From: Pseudomonadota bacterium
GTDB taxonomy: Bacteria; Pseudomonadota; Gammaproteobacteria; Thiotrichales; Thiotrichaceae
Direction: 5' to 3'
NCBI GenBank assembly: GCA_002747435.1
Contig: PDPH01000049.1
Location: 1-64,000 of the forward strand
Length of the DNA: 64,000 nucleotides
Of the stretch, positions 38,675 to 48,523 are shown one piece after another. The notes under the pieces are model-generated. The model saw only the letters and a program-made list of their open reading frames with translations. It did not search any database and was not told the DNA's origin. Within the stretch, counting starts at the first letter, position 1, and the number at the start of each line of letters is the position of its first letter. Position numbers and translations under genes: made by a program.

Positions 38675-38810
38675 AACTGGCACTTATAAGGTCTATGCTA
38701 TATATCTTATGGCAGCTCGACTCATATTACTTCACATCAAACCTCCTCAACTCAGCTTATTTGCATTAAACTTAGTACTTGTTCGATAGCAATTTCAGAT
38801 AGGTATCAGT

Positions 38811-39128
38811 ATGAGCAGTACGGTTATGATTAGTTTCGGGGCAAATCGTGAGTACAGTTTTGCAGTTCACGAACAAGATATACAAGACATTAGCAAAGCC
38901 GACGCACGAGATTGGTTAGCGAATGAATTTGAAGAACTAGAGTGCGTCCCTAGCAATCCAGTCGGCAAAATCCTGTTGCTTGATATGGTTCTAAATGTTG
39001 CCAAATACGGCGGTGAAGAACGCTTTAAAGCGCATGATGAGTGGGCGCAACATTTCGCTAAGGTTGTTGCTGTGGCACTAAAACGTTCTGTAATACACAT
39101 TGACATCCAAGAACAAACCGTTGCTTAA
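38811..39128 (+). CDS. conserved hypothetical protein, about 105 residues
   Basis: A soluble, acidic protein with no signal or membrane helix. The central block NPVGKILLLDMVLNVAKYGGEERFKAHDEWAQHFAKVV (about 49-87) looks like a compact helical fold. I do not recognise a named family or motif. It is transcribed alone between the sqr operon and vapBC; start chosen at the first ATG of the frame, which follows an AGGTATC purine stretch. Confidence 0.6.
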   Translation: MSSTVMISFGANREYSFAVHEQDIQDISKADARDWLANEFEELECVPSNPVGKILLLDMVLNVAKYGGEERFKAHDEWAQHFAKVVAVALKRSVIHIDIQEQTVA

Positions 39129-39232
39129 GCAAAACGTATAAAGTTAAACAGGTTTTTTGCTGACGTAGCCCAACGGTGAGTTCACCGGCGGGTGAAATAA
39201 GTCCAGTGAAGCGACAGGGTTATATATTTTTA

Positions 39233-39637
39233 CTATTGCTCTGTTACCCAATTTTCAATTTTTAATGATGCTATTCTGTTAAATTCTTTCGTATTATTGG
39301 TAACCAGAATTAGGTTCTCACTCACAGCATGAGCAGCAATAAGCATGTCAAGTGCTCCAATTATATTACCTCTTTTTTCGAGGTCTGCGCGAATTTGCCC
39401 ATAACATAAAGACGCATTTTCATTGTACGGAATTATTGTAAATGGTTTGAGAAATTCCTCAAGTCTTCTCATATTTTCATTTACTTTCTGACTTTTTCTA
39501 ACTCCGTAACATAGTTCAGATGTTGTAATAGAAGAAATGTAAACGTTTCCAACCCCAGTAGTTTTACATTTTTGAATAACTTCTTGTGGATGGTTATTCA
39601 TTATGTATATGCAGATATTTGTATCAATCAAATACAT
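39233..39637 (-). CDS. vapC: VapC-type PIN-domain ribonuclease toxin
   Basis: Toxin of a type II toxin-antitoxin pair, expected to cleave tRNA or rRNA. The 134 residues have the PIN acidic residues: Asp in YLIDTNICIY (about 5), Glu in TTSELCYG (about 41), Asp in IGALDMLIAAHA (about 97) and the TNNTKEF segment (about 113-119), where Asn replaces the last Asp, as in many VapCs. It overlaps vapB by 14 bp, downstream of it. Base composition is more AT-rich than the flanks, consistent with transfer. Confidence 0.92.
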   Translation of the reverse strand: MYLIDTNICIYIMNNHPQEVIQKCKTTGVGNVYISSITTSELCYGVRKSQKVNENMRRLEEFLKPFTIIPYNENASLCYGQIRADLEKRGNIIGALDMLIAAHAVSENLILVTNNTKEFNRIASLKIENWVTEQ

Positions 39638-39872
39638 CTTTTAATGCTTCACGCTCTTGCGGTTGAATAGGTTGATTTCGTTCGGTCATGAAAGGCGTCT
39701 TGTATTTTGCTAAGTTTCTTTCCCATACTTCCCAAATACTTGAATCTTTAGGCAAAAGCAACACGCCTTCAGGAACTTTCTTTACATACACTTCATTTCC
39801 TTCGAACCTATAAGGTTTAGGGAGTCGAACAGCTTGACTTTTTCCATTGATAAATAATTTTGCTGTATCCAT
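39624..39872 (-). CDS. vapB: VapB-type AbrB-fold antitoxin
   Basis: An 82-residue antitoxin. The first half, AKLFINGKSQAVRLPKPYRFEGNEVYVKKV, is the swapped-hairpin AbrB DNA-binding fold of VapB. The C-terminal half (SIWEVWERNLAKYKTPFMTERN) would block VapC. It precedes and overlaps vapC, the usual order, and probably represses its own promoter. Confidence 0.9.
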   Translation of the reverse strand: MDTAKLFINGKSQAVRLPKPYRFEGNEVYVKKVPEGVLLLPKDSSIWEVWERNLAKYKTPFMTERNQPIQPQEREALKDVFD

Positions 39873-40025
39873 ATACCCCTCTTGTAAAGTAATAATATAT
39901 ACTTTTCAGTGTAGTCTTTTTAGATGAGGAGAGTCAATAAATTACTGGTAGTAAATACTGCCCGACTGCTTTATCCACTTTTCATGGATAAAGCCTGTCA
40001 GCAAATTTTGCACCATATAGTCACT

Positions 40026-41120
40026 TCAATTCGGTAGTTTCCCCTGAACGCCTTTGACGTAATAATCCATCTTTAGCAAATCTTCATCACTCATCACAGC
40101 ACCTTCAGCGACACGTTCCACACCTTCTTGATCCAGCACTGGTCCCGCAAAAGGATGTAATTCTCCGGCTGCAATCGCTTTTTTAGCAGTATTGACCCGT
40201 TCAATGACTGTATCGGGTACCACTGCATTGAAAGGTGCTAAATCAATCATATTGTCTTTAATACCACCCCATAGTTGACCGGGCTTCCAATCGTCATCCA
40301 TGACTTGTTGCACCTGATTTTCATAAAAATCATCCCAACGGTGAGTCACCGCTGTTAAATGAGCATTCGAACCATAGTTGGACATATCTGAATGATAAGC
40401 TATCGCGTATTTACCCTTCTCCTCAGCAGCCACAATCACCGCTGTAGAATCGGTATGATGTGTCACAATATCAGCGCCTTGATCCATTAAAACATCAGCC
40501 GCTTCACGTTCACGACCTGGATCAAACCAAGCGTTTACCCAAATAACCTTAAGCTGCACATCAGGATTGACAGACTGCGCCCCACGCACAAAAGCATTAA
40601 TTCCCATCAGCACTTCAGGAATCGGGAAAGCAGCCACATAACCTAAGGTATTACTTTCAGTCATGCTACCCGCGACGATACCAGCTAAATAACGCCCTTC
40701 ATAAAAACGCGCATTATAAATACCAACGTTTTTAGCCGTTTTATAACCTGTTGCATGATTAAATTTCACATTCGGAAAGCTGCGCGCTACTTTCAAAGTT
40801 GGATTCATAAAACCAAAAGAGGTGCTGAACACTAACTGATGGCCATCGGCGGCCAACTCACGAATAACACGCTCGGCTTCGGCTCCTTCAGACACACTAT
40901 CTAGGTATTTAACCGCTACTTTGTCACCAAAAACAGCTTCCAGATGCTGTCGCCCTAAATCATGCTGATGAGTCCAACCCGCATCACTTACCGGACTAAC
41001 ATAAACAAAACCAATTTTCAGTGGCTCATCAGCCTGCGCCTGCGCTCCCCAAGCCAAGGCGACAACGGCCAACAATACCCGACTCCATCGTTGGCAAACA
41101 TGAATCAAATTGCGAGACAT
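40026..41120 (-). CDS. BMP-family nucleoside-type ABC transporter substrate-binding protein
   Basis: Periplasmic binding protein of the BMP/Med family, 364 residues from ATG 41120, with a signal peptide (RVLLAVVALAWGAQAQA). Family landmarks are KIGFVYVSPVSDAGWTHQHDLGR, FSTSFGFMNPTLKVARSFPNVKFNHATG and GVYNARFYEGRYLAGIVAG-like text. Such proteins bind purine or pyrimidine nucleosides, guanosine or, in some systems, riboflavin. The gene is last in the importer operon, an unusual position. Start moved ten codons in from the track to the ATG with an AGGAGAG site. Confidence 0.88.
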   Translation of the reverse strand: MSRNLIHVCQRWSRVLLAVVALAWGAQAQADEPLKIGFVYVSPVSDAGWTHQHDLGRQHLEAVFGDKVAVKYLDSVSEGAEAERVIRELAADGHQLVFSTSFGFMNPTLKVARSFPNVKFNHATGYKTAKNVGIYNARFYEGRYLAGIVAGSMTESNTLGYVAAFPIPEVLMGINAFVRGAQSVNPDVQLKVIWVNAWFDPGREREAADVLMDQGADIVTHHTDSTAVIVAAEEKGKYAIAYHSDMSNYGSNAHLTAVTHRWDDFYENQVQQVMDDDWKPGQLWGGIKDNMIDLAPFNAVVPDTVIERVNTAKKAIAAGELHPFAGPVLDQEGVERVAEGAVMSDEDLLKMDYYVKGVQGKLPN

Positions 41121-41163
41121 AAATGACACTCTCCTGTAAAAAACTTGCAAAAAACGCGATTAA

Positions 41164-42093
41164 TTAATGCGTATCACGATGATAAACTTGCCCCAGCGAG
41201 GCTGGCGCGTTTAAACGAATTAGATTGACATTGCGTGAAATGATGACCAACACAATAATCGTTGCTAAATAAGGCAACATGGATAAAAACTGTGAGGGCC
41301 AAGCAATACCACTGCCTTGTACATGAAATTGAGCAATCGTCACACCACCGAACAGTAAGGCTCCCCATACAACCCTGTTTGGACGCCAAGTGGCAAACAC
41401 CACCAGCGCCAGCGCAATCCAGCCACGTCCTGCTGTCATGCCTTCTGCCCACAAGGGTGTATAGGCAATCGACAAATACGCGCCACCTAATCCAGCCATC
41501 GCACCCCCAAACAAAACCGCCAGATAACGGATACCCGTCACCGAATACCCCAACGCATGGGCTGAAGCAGGCGACTCACCAATAGCGCGCAATACCAAGC
41601 CGCTATGCGAGTGATACAGAAACCAACTCACCCCAATAAACAAGGCAAAAGCGGCATAAACCATCACATCATAAGCAAAGAATAGTTTACCCACTAGCGG
41701 CAATTCACTCAGTAGAGGAATACTTAAAGCCTGCAAACCATGCAATGCAACACTGCTGTATTCCTGCCCAATGAAAGCACTCAAACCCACACCAAAGAGT
41801 GTCAAAGCCAAACCTGCCGCCACTTGATTAGCCATTAACGTCAAGGTAATGAATGCAAAAATCAATGCGATTAAAGCACTGGCTAAAGCACCTGCTAAAG
41901 CAGCCAACCCTAAACTGCCACTCTCAGCCGCCACCATAAACGCTACCACAGCCCCGACGCTCATCATGCCTTCCACACCTAGATTCAGGACACCGGACTT
42001 TTCCACGACCAACTCACCTAATGCGGCAAAAATCAGTGGGACACTGGCCGTTACGGTCGCAGCAATCATCAATAGTAAAGTATCACTGCTCAT
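41164..42093 (-). CDS. ABC transporter permease, NupQ/RfuD-like
   Basis: A 309-residue BPD_transp_2 family permease with eight to ten hydrophobic helices. The ELVVEKSGVLNLGVEGMMSVGAVVAF stretch (about 27-52) is the hallmark of nucleoside/BMP system permeases. It overlaps the preceding permease gene by 4 bp (ATGA) and precedes the binding protein gene. Forms the translocation pore with its partner. Confidence 0.88.
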   Translation of the reverse strand: MSSDTLLLMIAATVTASVPLIFAALGELVVEKSGVLNLGVEGMMSVGAVVAFMVAAESGSLGLAALAGALASALIALIFAFITLTLMANQVAAGLALTLFGVGLSAFIGQEYSSVALHGLQALSIPLLSELPLVGKLFFAYDVMVYAAFALFIGVSWFLYHSHSGLVLRAIGESPASAHALGYSVTGIRYLAVLFGGAMAGLGGAYLSIAYTPLWAEGMTAGRGWIALALVVFATWRPNRVVWGALLFGGVTIAQFHVQGSGIAWPSQFLSMLPYLATIIVLVIISRNVNLIRLNAPASLGQVYHRDTH

Positions 42094-43157
42094 GCCCTAC
42101 CCTCCTTCACCCAACGCAGGCGAAAATTAATCAGAACATCCGTGGCTAGCAAGAAAAATAATAATACCCCTTGGAATACGCCACTCACTGAAGAGGGTAA
42201 AGCTAATTGCATTTGTGCCGACTCTCCCCCCAGATATAACAAAGCCATTAACAGACTGGCCAGTAAAATACCGACGGGATGTAAGCGCCCAACAAAAGCC
42301 ACAATAATAGCCGCAAAACCATAACCTGGCGACAAAGGAATCAGTAATTGACCAATAGGCCCAGCAATCTCAATCGTACCCGCCAAACCTGCCGTCGCGC
42401 CGCCAGCAAGCAGTCCAACCCAAACCATGCGCTTTTCATTAAAACCCGCATAAGCTGCGGCACGCGGAGCAAGCCCAACAACACGCATCTGAAAAGCCAA
42501 CACTGACCAACGGAAAAAAATATAACTCAGTCCCAGCGCCACTACGGTCAACAGCACACCGGCATGAATACGTGTGCCTGACAATAAGATCGGCAATGTG
42601 GCCGCTTCACTAAACAATAAAGACTGCGGAAAACCATAACCATCGGGATCACGCCAAGGGCCGTGAATCAGCCAACTTAATAATAAAGTCGCCACATAAA
42701 CCAGCATTAAACTCACTAAAATTTCACTGGCATTAAAGCGATTTTTTAATACCGCAGGAATAGTCGCCCAAGCCATACCCCCCAAAGCGCCTGCGACAAA
42801 CATTAAAGGCAAGACCCATACACTCTCACTATCATGCAGCCATAAAGCCACGCCACCCGCCGCAATCGCCCCCAAGGTTAACTGCCCCTCCGCCCCAATA
42901 TTCCAAATATTGGCACGAAACCCCACAGACAAACCTAAAGCGATGAGTGCTAAAGGTGAAGCTTTAATCAACAACTCCCCCCAACCATACCAATCATCCA
43001 GCGGCGCAATAAAAAAAGCTTGAAAAGCTTGTAGCGGGTCTTTACCCAATACTGAAAATACAAGCAAGCCAAATAACAGCATTAAAGATAAAGCCAACAA
43101 AGGCGACAGATAGACCATGTGTTTTGCAGGTTGCGCACGCGCTTCCAAACGAATCAT
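42090..43157 (-). CDS. ABC transporter permease, NupP/RfuC-like
   Basis: A 355-residue BPD_transp_2 family permease with about ten hydrophobic helices. ANIWNIGAEGQLTLGAIAAGGVAL (about 82-105) and NRFNASEILVSLMLVYVA are typical of the first permease of nucleoside importers. It overlaps the ATPase gene by 4 bp and the second permease by 4 bp, so the operon is translationally coupled. Confidence 0.88.
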   Translation of the reverse strand: MIRLEARAQPAKHMVYLSPLLALSLMLLFGLLVFSVLGKDPLQAFQAFFIAPLDDWYGWGELLIKASPLALIALGLSVGFRANIWNIGAEGQLTLGAIAAGGVALWLHDSESVWVLPLMFVAGALGGMAWATIPAVLKNRFNASEILVSLMLVYVATLLLSWLIHGPWRDPDGYGFPQSLLFSEAATLPILLSGTRIHAGVLLTVVALGLSYIFFRWSVLAFQMRVVGLAPRAAAYAGFNEKRMVWVGLLAGGATAGLAGTIEIAGPIGQLLIPLSPGYGFAAIIVAFVGRLHPVGILLASLLMALLYLGGESAQMQLALPSSVSGVFQGVLLFFLLATDVLINFRLRWVKEGRA

Positions 43158-44686
43158 GCAACAGCCTCCTGCTGTTGACCAGCCCCCATCAACAAGCCGA
43201 TAGCCTCACGGCTAGTTTCCCAAACAGGCTGACTTGCCGATAAATGCCCTTGATTCATCACAGCAATGCGATCACAAATTTCAAATAACTCATCCAGATC
43301 TTCAGAAATCACCAAAATGGCAACACCTTCAGCACGCAAATCGAGCAGAGCCTGACGAATAAAACTAGCCGCTCCCACATCCACGCCCCACGTCGGCTGA
43401 GCCACTATTAGCACTTGCGGCTTGAACATAAGCTCACGTCCCACAATATATTTCTGCACATTCCCGCCAGACAGGCTACGCGCCTCGGCTTCTGAACCTG
43501 TACATTTCACCTTAAACCGCTCAATACAAGCGCGGGAAAAATCACGCATCTTGCTATAACGAATAAAATGGCGCTGGCTAAGCCCTGCATCATACCCGGT
43601 CAATAAAGCATTCAGGGACAAAGACATAACAGAGACAGCCCCTCTTCCTAAACGATCCTCGGGTACAAAACGCAAACCTAATTGTCGACGGCCTTCAGCA
43701 TTTAAATGCCCTACAGCTTGTCCTTGTAAACGGATGGCCTCTGATTGTGCCAAAGTTTGTTCACCACTCAACACCTGCAATAATTCCTGCTGACCATTTC
43801 CCGAAATGCCCGCAATCCCCAAAATCTCACCAGCGGCTACGCTCAAATGAATATCGTACAGATCAATACCAAAAGGCGTACTGGCCTTGTACATAAGCGC
43901 CTGAACCTCCAACATAAGCGCCCCTTCAACAGCTCTAGCACCTTGTTCAATCTGAGGCAAAGTTGCGCCAATCATCATTTCGGCCAAACTACGATTACTT
44001 TCCTGACGAGGATCGATTGTACCGGTGACCTGTCCACCCCGTAAAACCGTTGCCTTATGGCACAACTCACGGATTTCATCCAGTTTGTGACTGACATATA
44101 AAATACTGCACCCTTCATCTGCCAATTGCCGCAAGGTTGTAAATAGTTTGCGCACCGCTTGCGGCGTTAAAACAGAGGTTGGCTCATCCATAATCAACAA
44201 ACGAGGTTGCTGTAATAAACAACGTACAATTTCTACCCGCTGTCTTTCCCCTACTGACAAGCTATGCACCAGTCGATCTGCTTGCAGTGGCAAACCATAG
44301 TGCGCAGAAACATCCGCAATACGCTTAGCCAAAGCACGTTTATCCTGCTTGCCTGGTAGAGCCAATGCAATATTCTCTGCAACACTGAGTGTTTCAAAGA
44401 GGGAAAAATGCTGAAACACCATGCCAATTCCCAACTTGCGTGCTTGGGCGGGATTCTGGATTGATAGCGGCTGACCATTCCAGATTATGTCACCCTCATC
44501 AGGCTTGACGACACCGTAAATAATTTTCATTAAGGTACTTTTACCCGCACCGTTTTCACCCAGCACGGCATGGATTTCACCCGGCATCACTGTCAGATGG
44601 ACATTCTGATTGGCAATAATACCCGGGTAAAACTTGTTAATACCTCGTAACGCCAGACGAGGTGGACTTTGCTCAGCCAAATTCAT
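43154..44686 (-). CDS. ABC transporter ATP-binding protein, NupO-like, two ABC domains
   Basis: A 510-residue protein with two fused ABC modules, as in sugar/nucleoside importers. Module 1 has Walker A LGENGAGKSTLMKII, signature SLSVGERQRVEIVRCLL and Walker B LLIMDEPTSVLT. Module 2 has the degenerate Walker A GISGNGQQELLQVL and signature SLSGGNVQKYIVGREL. First gene of the importer operon. The start was set at MNLAEQ rather than the track's upstream GTG because family members begin shortly before PxLALRGINKFYPG. Substrate is probably a nucleoside or related ring compound. Confidence 0.88.
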   Translation of the reverse strand: MNLAEQSPPRLALRGINKFYPGIIANQNVHLTVMPGEIHAVLGENGAGKSTLMKIIYGVVKPDEGDIIWNGQPLSIQNPAQARKLGIGMVFQHFSLFETLSVAENIALALPGKQDKRALAKRIADVSAHYGLPLQADRLVHSLSVGERQRVEIVRCLLQQPRLLIMDEPTSVLTPQAVRKLFTTLRQLADEGCSILYVSHKLDEIRELCHKATVLRGGQVTGTIDPRQESNRSLAEMMIGATLPQIEQGARAVEGALMLEVQALMYKASTPFGIDLYDIHLSVAAGEILGIAGISGNGQQELLQVLSGEQTLAQSEAIRLQGQAVGHLNAEGRRQLGLRFVPEDRLGRGAVSVMSLSLNALLTGYDAGLSQRHFIRYSKMRDFSRACIERFKVKCTGSEAEARSLSGGNVQKYIVGRELMFKPQVLIVAQPTWGVDVGAASFIRQALLDLRAEGVAILVISEDLDELFEICDRIAVMNQGHLSASQPVWETSREAIGLLMGAGQQQEAVA

Positions 44687-44808
44687 TGATTTTCTACCGA
44701 CACCTGTGTGCAAAAATTCCACAGAGGATTCTCTTTGGGGATAAAGGACGGTTATAACATTGTGAACCTATGTAGGGAAGCAGAAAGTAGCCTAAAAACA
44801 CCCAGTGC

Positions 44809-46122
44809 CTAGACCAGATCCCAATTAATTTCCTTAGCCTGTAAACTCATCAAGCCCGGAACAGCAATCAATTGCTTCCCCCAATAAACCAAGGGCAAAC
44901 GGGCGCGTTGCCAAGGCGGAATACCAGCCGTTTGCATGAGCTGTTTCAATTCAAGACTATGCTGGCCTCTGCGGTGTATTTTTTCCCCACCCCGCCGAAA
45001 ACGCACCTGAATGTGCATCGGCTCAGCTTGCAATCGTTCACGCAAAACATCTAATACTTCAACTGCTAGCTCCAATTGCAAAGACGCTATCCATAAAGGC
45101 CGCCGTGTATCTTCCCAAGCAATAGTCTGGCCAGCATCAAAATCCTGCAAGGGCTTTAACGCATACACATCATCCCGATAGCGCCGTATTTCACAATCTG
45201 CCCAGCTGACCAAGGGATTCGCATCGACTTTTGCCTGCAAAACATCCTGCAAAACATGCTGTAATTTTTTAGCCGTCGGCATGGAAAAACCTAAATAGTG
45301 CAACCACTGTCGCAGTAAAGCTTTCTGCATCGCAGCTGTGTGACTTAATAGGGCTTTGACCGATAAAGTAGCAGCTTGACTACCTGCCATACTTTGTAAT
45401 TGTTCAGTCAATAAACTGGCCAGCACATCCCGACTTTCTGCCTGCCATTGTGCCGCTCGTGCCAAAGTACGCTTTGTTGCAGGCCAGCGCTGCGCCAGCA
45501 AGGGTAAAACCGTATGACGTAAATAATTGCGGTCAAACGCTGTATTAGTGTTACTAGGGTCGTCAATATAGTCCAACTGCCAATAGCGCGCATAGGCTTC
45601 CAAATCCTGCCGCGACAAAGCTAACAGCGGCCGTCCCAGATAGCCTTGCTCTAGTCTTTTCCCCAGCAGCCGTGTTTCCGGCATAGCTGCCAAACCTTGT
45701 ACACCAGCACCACGCAATAGATTTAATAGCAAGGTTTCGGCTTGATCATCTTGATGGTGGGCGGTTAATAGGTAATCTCCTGCTTGCACCCATTGCTGAA
45801 ATGCCTGATAACGCGCTTGTCTTGCCACAGCTTCCAGACTGTCGCCGCTCTGAATCTGCAAATTCAATACTATGGTTTGCAAAGGAAGCTGCAAGGCTTG
45901 ACAAATTGCCGCACAATGGGAAGCCCAAGCGGCTGAAGCAGCTTGCAAACCATGATCAATATGAATGGCTTGAATAGCTAAAGCCGCTTGTTGCTTTTTT
46001 AGCTGAGCACAGGCGTGCAGCAAAACATGGGAATCCAAGCCGCCGCTATAAGCCAACCAATAAGTCGAAGCGGGGTAATGCTCAAAAAAAGCTGCCAGAC
46101 GGGACAGTACCGTATTAGTCAT
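44809..46122 (-). CDS. tilS: tRNA(Ile)-lysidine synthetase
   Basis: Converts C34 of tRNA-Ile(CAU) to lysidine, essential for AUA decoding. The 437 residues carry the PP-loop AYSGGLDSHVLLHA (about 24-37), HIDHGLQ, LTAHHQDDQAETLLLNLLRGAGVQGLAAM (about 119-147), and the C-terminal TilS substrate-binding domain ending VPGLMSLQ. It follows accA on the same strand after 34 bp, a conserved gammaproteobacterial neighbourhood. Confidence 0.95.
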   Translation of the reverse strand: MTNTVLSRLAAFFEHYPASTYWLAYSGGLDSHVLLHACAQLKKQQAALAIQAIHIDHGLQAASAAWASHCAAICQALQLPLQTIVLNLQIQSGDSLEAVARQARYQAFQQWVQAGDYLLTAHHQDDQAETLLLNLLRGAGVQGLAAMPETRLLGKRLEQGYLGRPLLALSRQDLEAYARYWQLDYIDDPSNTNTAFDRNYLRHTVLPLLAQRWPATKRTLARAAQWQAESRDVLASLLTEQLQSMAGSQAATLSVKALLSHTAAMQKALLRQWLHYLGFSMPTAKKLQHVLQDVLQAKVDANPLVSWADCEIRRYRDDVYALKPLQDFDAGQTIAWEDTRRPLWIASLQLELAVEVLDVLRERLQAEPMHIQVRFRRGGEKIHRRGQHSLELKQLMQTAGIPPWQRARLPLVYWGKQLIAVPGLMSLQAKEINWDLV

Positions 46123-46156
46123 CTCAAGGGTCGCTCAGGGGTCGCATGTACCAATA

Positions 46157-47113
46157 TTAAGCCACATCAAACTGCCCAAAGCTCATGGTACGCTCATAAC
46201 GCTTTTCCAGTAGCTGATCTATGCTTAAAGCTTTTAACTCGCGCAAATTGTCATCCAGCGCATCCCCCAAGGTTTGTGCCGTTGCAGCTATATCACGGTG
46301 CGCACCACCCAACGGCTCAGGAATAATCTGATCAATCAAGTTCAATGATTTTAAGCGCTCAGCAATAATACCCATGGCATCAGCCGCTTCACCTGCTTTT
46401 TCGGCACTTTTCCACAAAATAGAGGCACAACCCTCTGGCGAAATAACAGAGTAAGTTGCATATTGCAGCATCATTACTCGATCCGCCACACCAATAGCCA
46501 GTGCGCCACCCGAGCCACCTTCACCCACAACCGTAGCAATAATTTGCGTTCGCAAGCGCGCCATTTCAAACAAATTACGGGCAATCGCTTCGCTCTGGCC
46601 ACGCTCCTCAGCGCCTACTCCCGGATAAGCACCCGGAGTGTCAATAAAGGTAATAACAGGAATACGAAACTTTTCCGCCATACGCATTAGCCGTAAAGCT
46701 TTGCGATACCCTTCTGGACGGGGCATACCAAAATTACGTTTAATATTTTCTGCTGTATTACGCCCTTTTTGATGACCAATCAGTATCACTGACTGCCCTC
46801 GAAAACGTGCCATACCACCGACAATGGCCTTATCATCAGCATAAGCGCGATCACCATGCAGTTCTTCAAAATCAGTGCACAAATGCTTGATAAGATCAAA
46901 GGTATAAGGACGGCGTGGATGGCGCGCCAATTGAGAAATTTGTCGCGGGGTTAATTTGGAAAAAATAGAACGAGTCAAGGTACGGGCTTTCTCTTCCAGT
47001 TTATTGATTTCTTCACTGAGATTAATCTCAGTATCATCAACAAACCGCAGCTCCTCAATCTTTGCCTGTAATTCGGCAATCGGTTGTTCAAAGTCGAGAA
47101 AGTCAGGATTCAT
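46157..47113 (-). CDS. accA: acetyl-CoA carboxylase carboxyltransferase subunit alpha
   Basis: Alpha half of the carboxyltransferase making malonyl-CoA for fatty acid synthesis. From ATG 47113 it has 318 residues and starts [22 protein letters not shown], the standard beginning; the track's 47143 start adds ten residues ahead of a GAGGGA site. Motifs include [61 protein letters not shown] and [17 protein letters not shown]. Located between hisD and tilS. Confidence 0.96.
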   Translation of the reverse strand: MNPDFLDFEQPIAELQAKIEELRFVDDTEINLSEEINKLEEKARTLTRSIFSKLTPRQISQLARHPRRPYTFDLIKHLCTDFEELHGDRAYADDKAIVGGMARFRGQSVILIGHQKGRNTAENIKRNFGMPRPEGYRKALRLMRMAEKFRIPVITFIDTPGAYPGVGAEERGQSEAIARNLFEMARLRTQIIATVVGEGGSGGALAIGVADRVMMLQYATYSVISPEGCASILWKSAEKAGEAADAMGIIAERLKSLNLIDQIIPEPLGGAHRDIAATAQTLGDALDDNLRELKALSIDQLLEKRYERTMSFGQFDVA

Positions 47114-47148
47114 GCGTTTAATTCCCTCAAGCCCAAGCCCCAAGCCAG

Positions 47149-48477
47149 TTAATGTGAGTTATCAATACCATCAATACGGTATTCAGCCGAACAAGCGTGT
47201 GCGACCAAGCCTTCACCACGTCCCAGCACAGAGGCTATTTTACCTAATGCAGCAGCGCCTCTAGCAGAACAATTTATCAGGGAGGAGCGCTTCTGAAAAT
47301 CATACACCCCCAATGGACTAGAAAAACGTGCCGTGCGCGAGGTGGGCAAAACATGATTCGGTCCGGCACAATAATCCCCGAGTGCTTCAGCCGTATAACG
47401 TCCCATAAAAATCGCTCCGGCATGGCGAATATGTTTCAGCCATTTTTCCGGCTCAGCTATAGAAAGCTCTAAATGCTCAGGCGCGATATAATTAGCCACC
47501 TTTATGGCTTCTTCCATGTTTACTACATGAATCAAGACACCACGCGCTTGTAGTGAGCTGCTAATAATATGCTGGCGTGGCATCGCTTTTAGCAAACGCT
47601 GCATACTGTCATAGACCTTGTCGATAAAAGCAGCATCCGGCGACAGCAAAATTGCTTGGGCATCTTCATCATGCTCAGCCTGGGAGAACAAATCCATCGC
47701 TATCCAGTCAGGATTCGTATTGCCATCACATACGACCAAAATCTCGGAAGGCCCGGCAATCATATCAATCCCGACTGTACCATAGACCATACGCTTGGCC
47801 GTAGCGACATAAATATTTCCAGGTCCGACAATCTTGTCCACTGGAGGTACTGTTTCTGTGCCATAAGCCAAGGCAGCCACCGCTTGCGCACCACCAATCG
47901 AAAAAACCCGATCCACACCCGCAATTGCAGCCGCAGCTAAAACCAGTTCATTGAATTCACCTTGCGGTGTAGGTACAACCATAATCAATTCAGGTACGCC
48001 AGCCACCTTAGCTGGAATAGCATTCATCAATACAGAAGAAGGATAAGCGGCTTTGCCGCCGGGCACATACAAACCCACTCGATCCAGCGGCGTTACCTGT
48101 TGACCCAGTAAAGTACCATCGGCTTCGGTATAAGACCATGAGTCCATCTTCTGATGCGTGGCATATCGGCGAATACGTTCAGCAGCCTGTTCCAGCGCTT
48201 GGCGCTGCTCGGCGGGAATCGTATTTAATGCCTGTTGCAAACGCTCCAGCGGAATCTCCAAATCCTGCATGCTTGCTGCATTCATACGATCAAAACGATG
48301 GGTATATTCCACCACAGCGCTATCGCCGCTTTGGCGAACGTCTTTTAAAATACGATTCACCGTATTAAAAACTGCCTCATCCGAGACATTTTCCCAAGCC
48401 AGCAAGCCGTCCAGCTCTTGCCAAAAATCGGCAGTGTGACTTTCCAACCGTCTGATATTCATGCTTGCCTCACTCAT
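47149..48477 (-). CDS. hisD: histidinol dehydrogenase
   Basis: Zinc enzyme performing the last two oxidations of histidine synthesis. The 442 residues show [44 protein letters not shown] (about 131-162), [33 protein letters not shown] (about 211-243), a zinc-region [11 protein letters not shown]-like stretch ([13 protein letters not shown]) and [12 protein letters not shown]. It is separated from hisG by aroG, whereas hisG-hisD are usually adjacent. Confidence 0.96.
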   Translation of the reverse strand: MSEASMNIRRLESHTADFWQELDGLLAWENVSDEAVFNTVNRILKDVRQSGDSAVVEYTHRFDRMNAASMQDLEIPLERLQQALNTIPAEQRQALEQAAERIRRYATHQKMDSWSYTEADGTLLGQQVTPLDRVGLYVPGGKAAYPSSVLMNAIPAKVAGVPELIMVVPTPQGEFNELVLAAAAIAGVDRVFSIGGAQAVAALAYGTETVPPVDKIVGPGNIYVATAKRMVYGTVGIDMIAGPSEILVVCDGNTNPDWIAMDLFSQAEHDEDAQAILLSPDAAFIDKVYDSMQRLLKAMPRQHIISSSLQARGVLIHVVNMEEAIKVANYIAPEHLELSIAEPEKWLKHIRHAGAIFMGRYTAEALGDYCAGPNHVLPTSRTARFSSPLGVYDFQKRSSLINCSARGAAALGKIASVLGRGEGLVAHACSAEYRIDGIDNSH

Positions 48478-48523
48478 AAGCTTACCTCGCTCTCTGGCAA
48501 CGACCGACCTTTACTAACTTTAA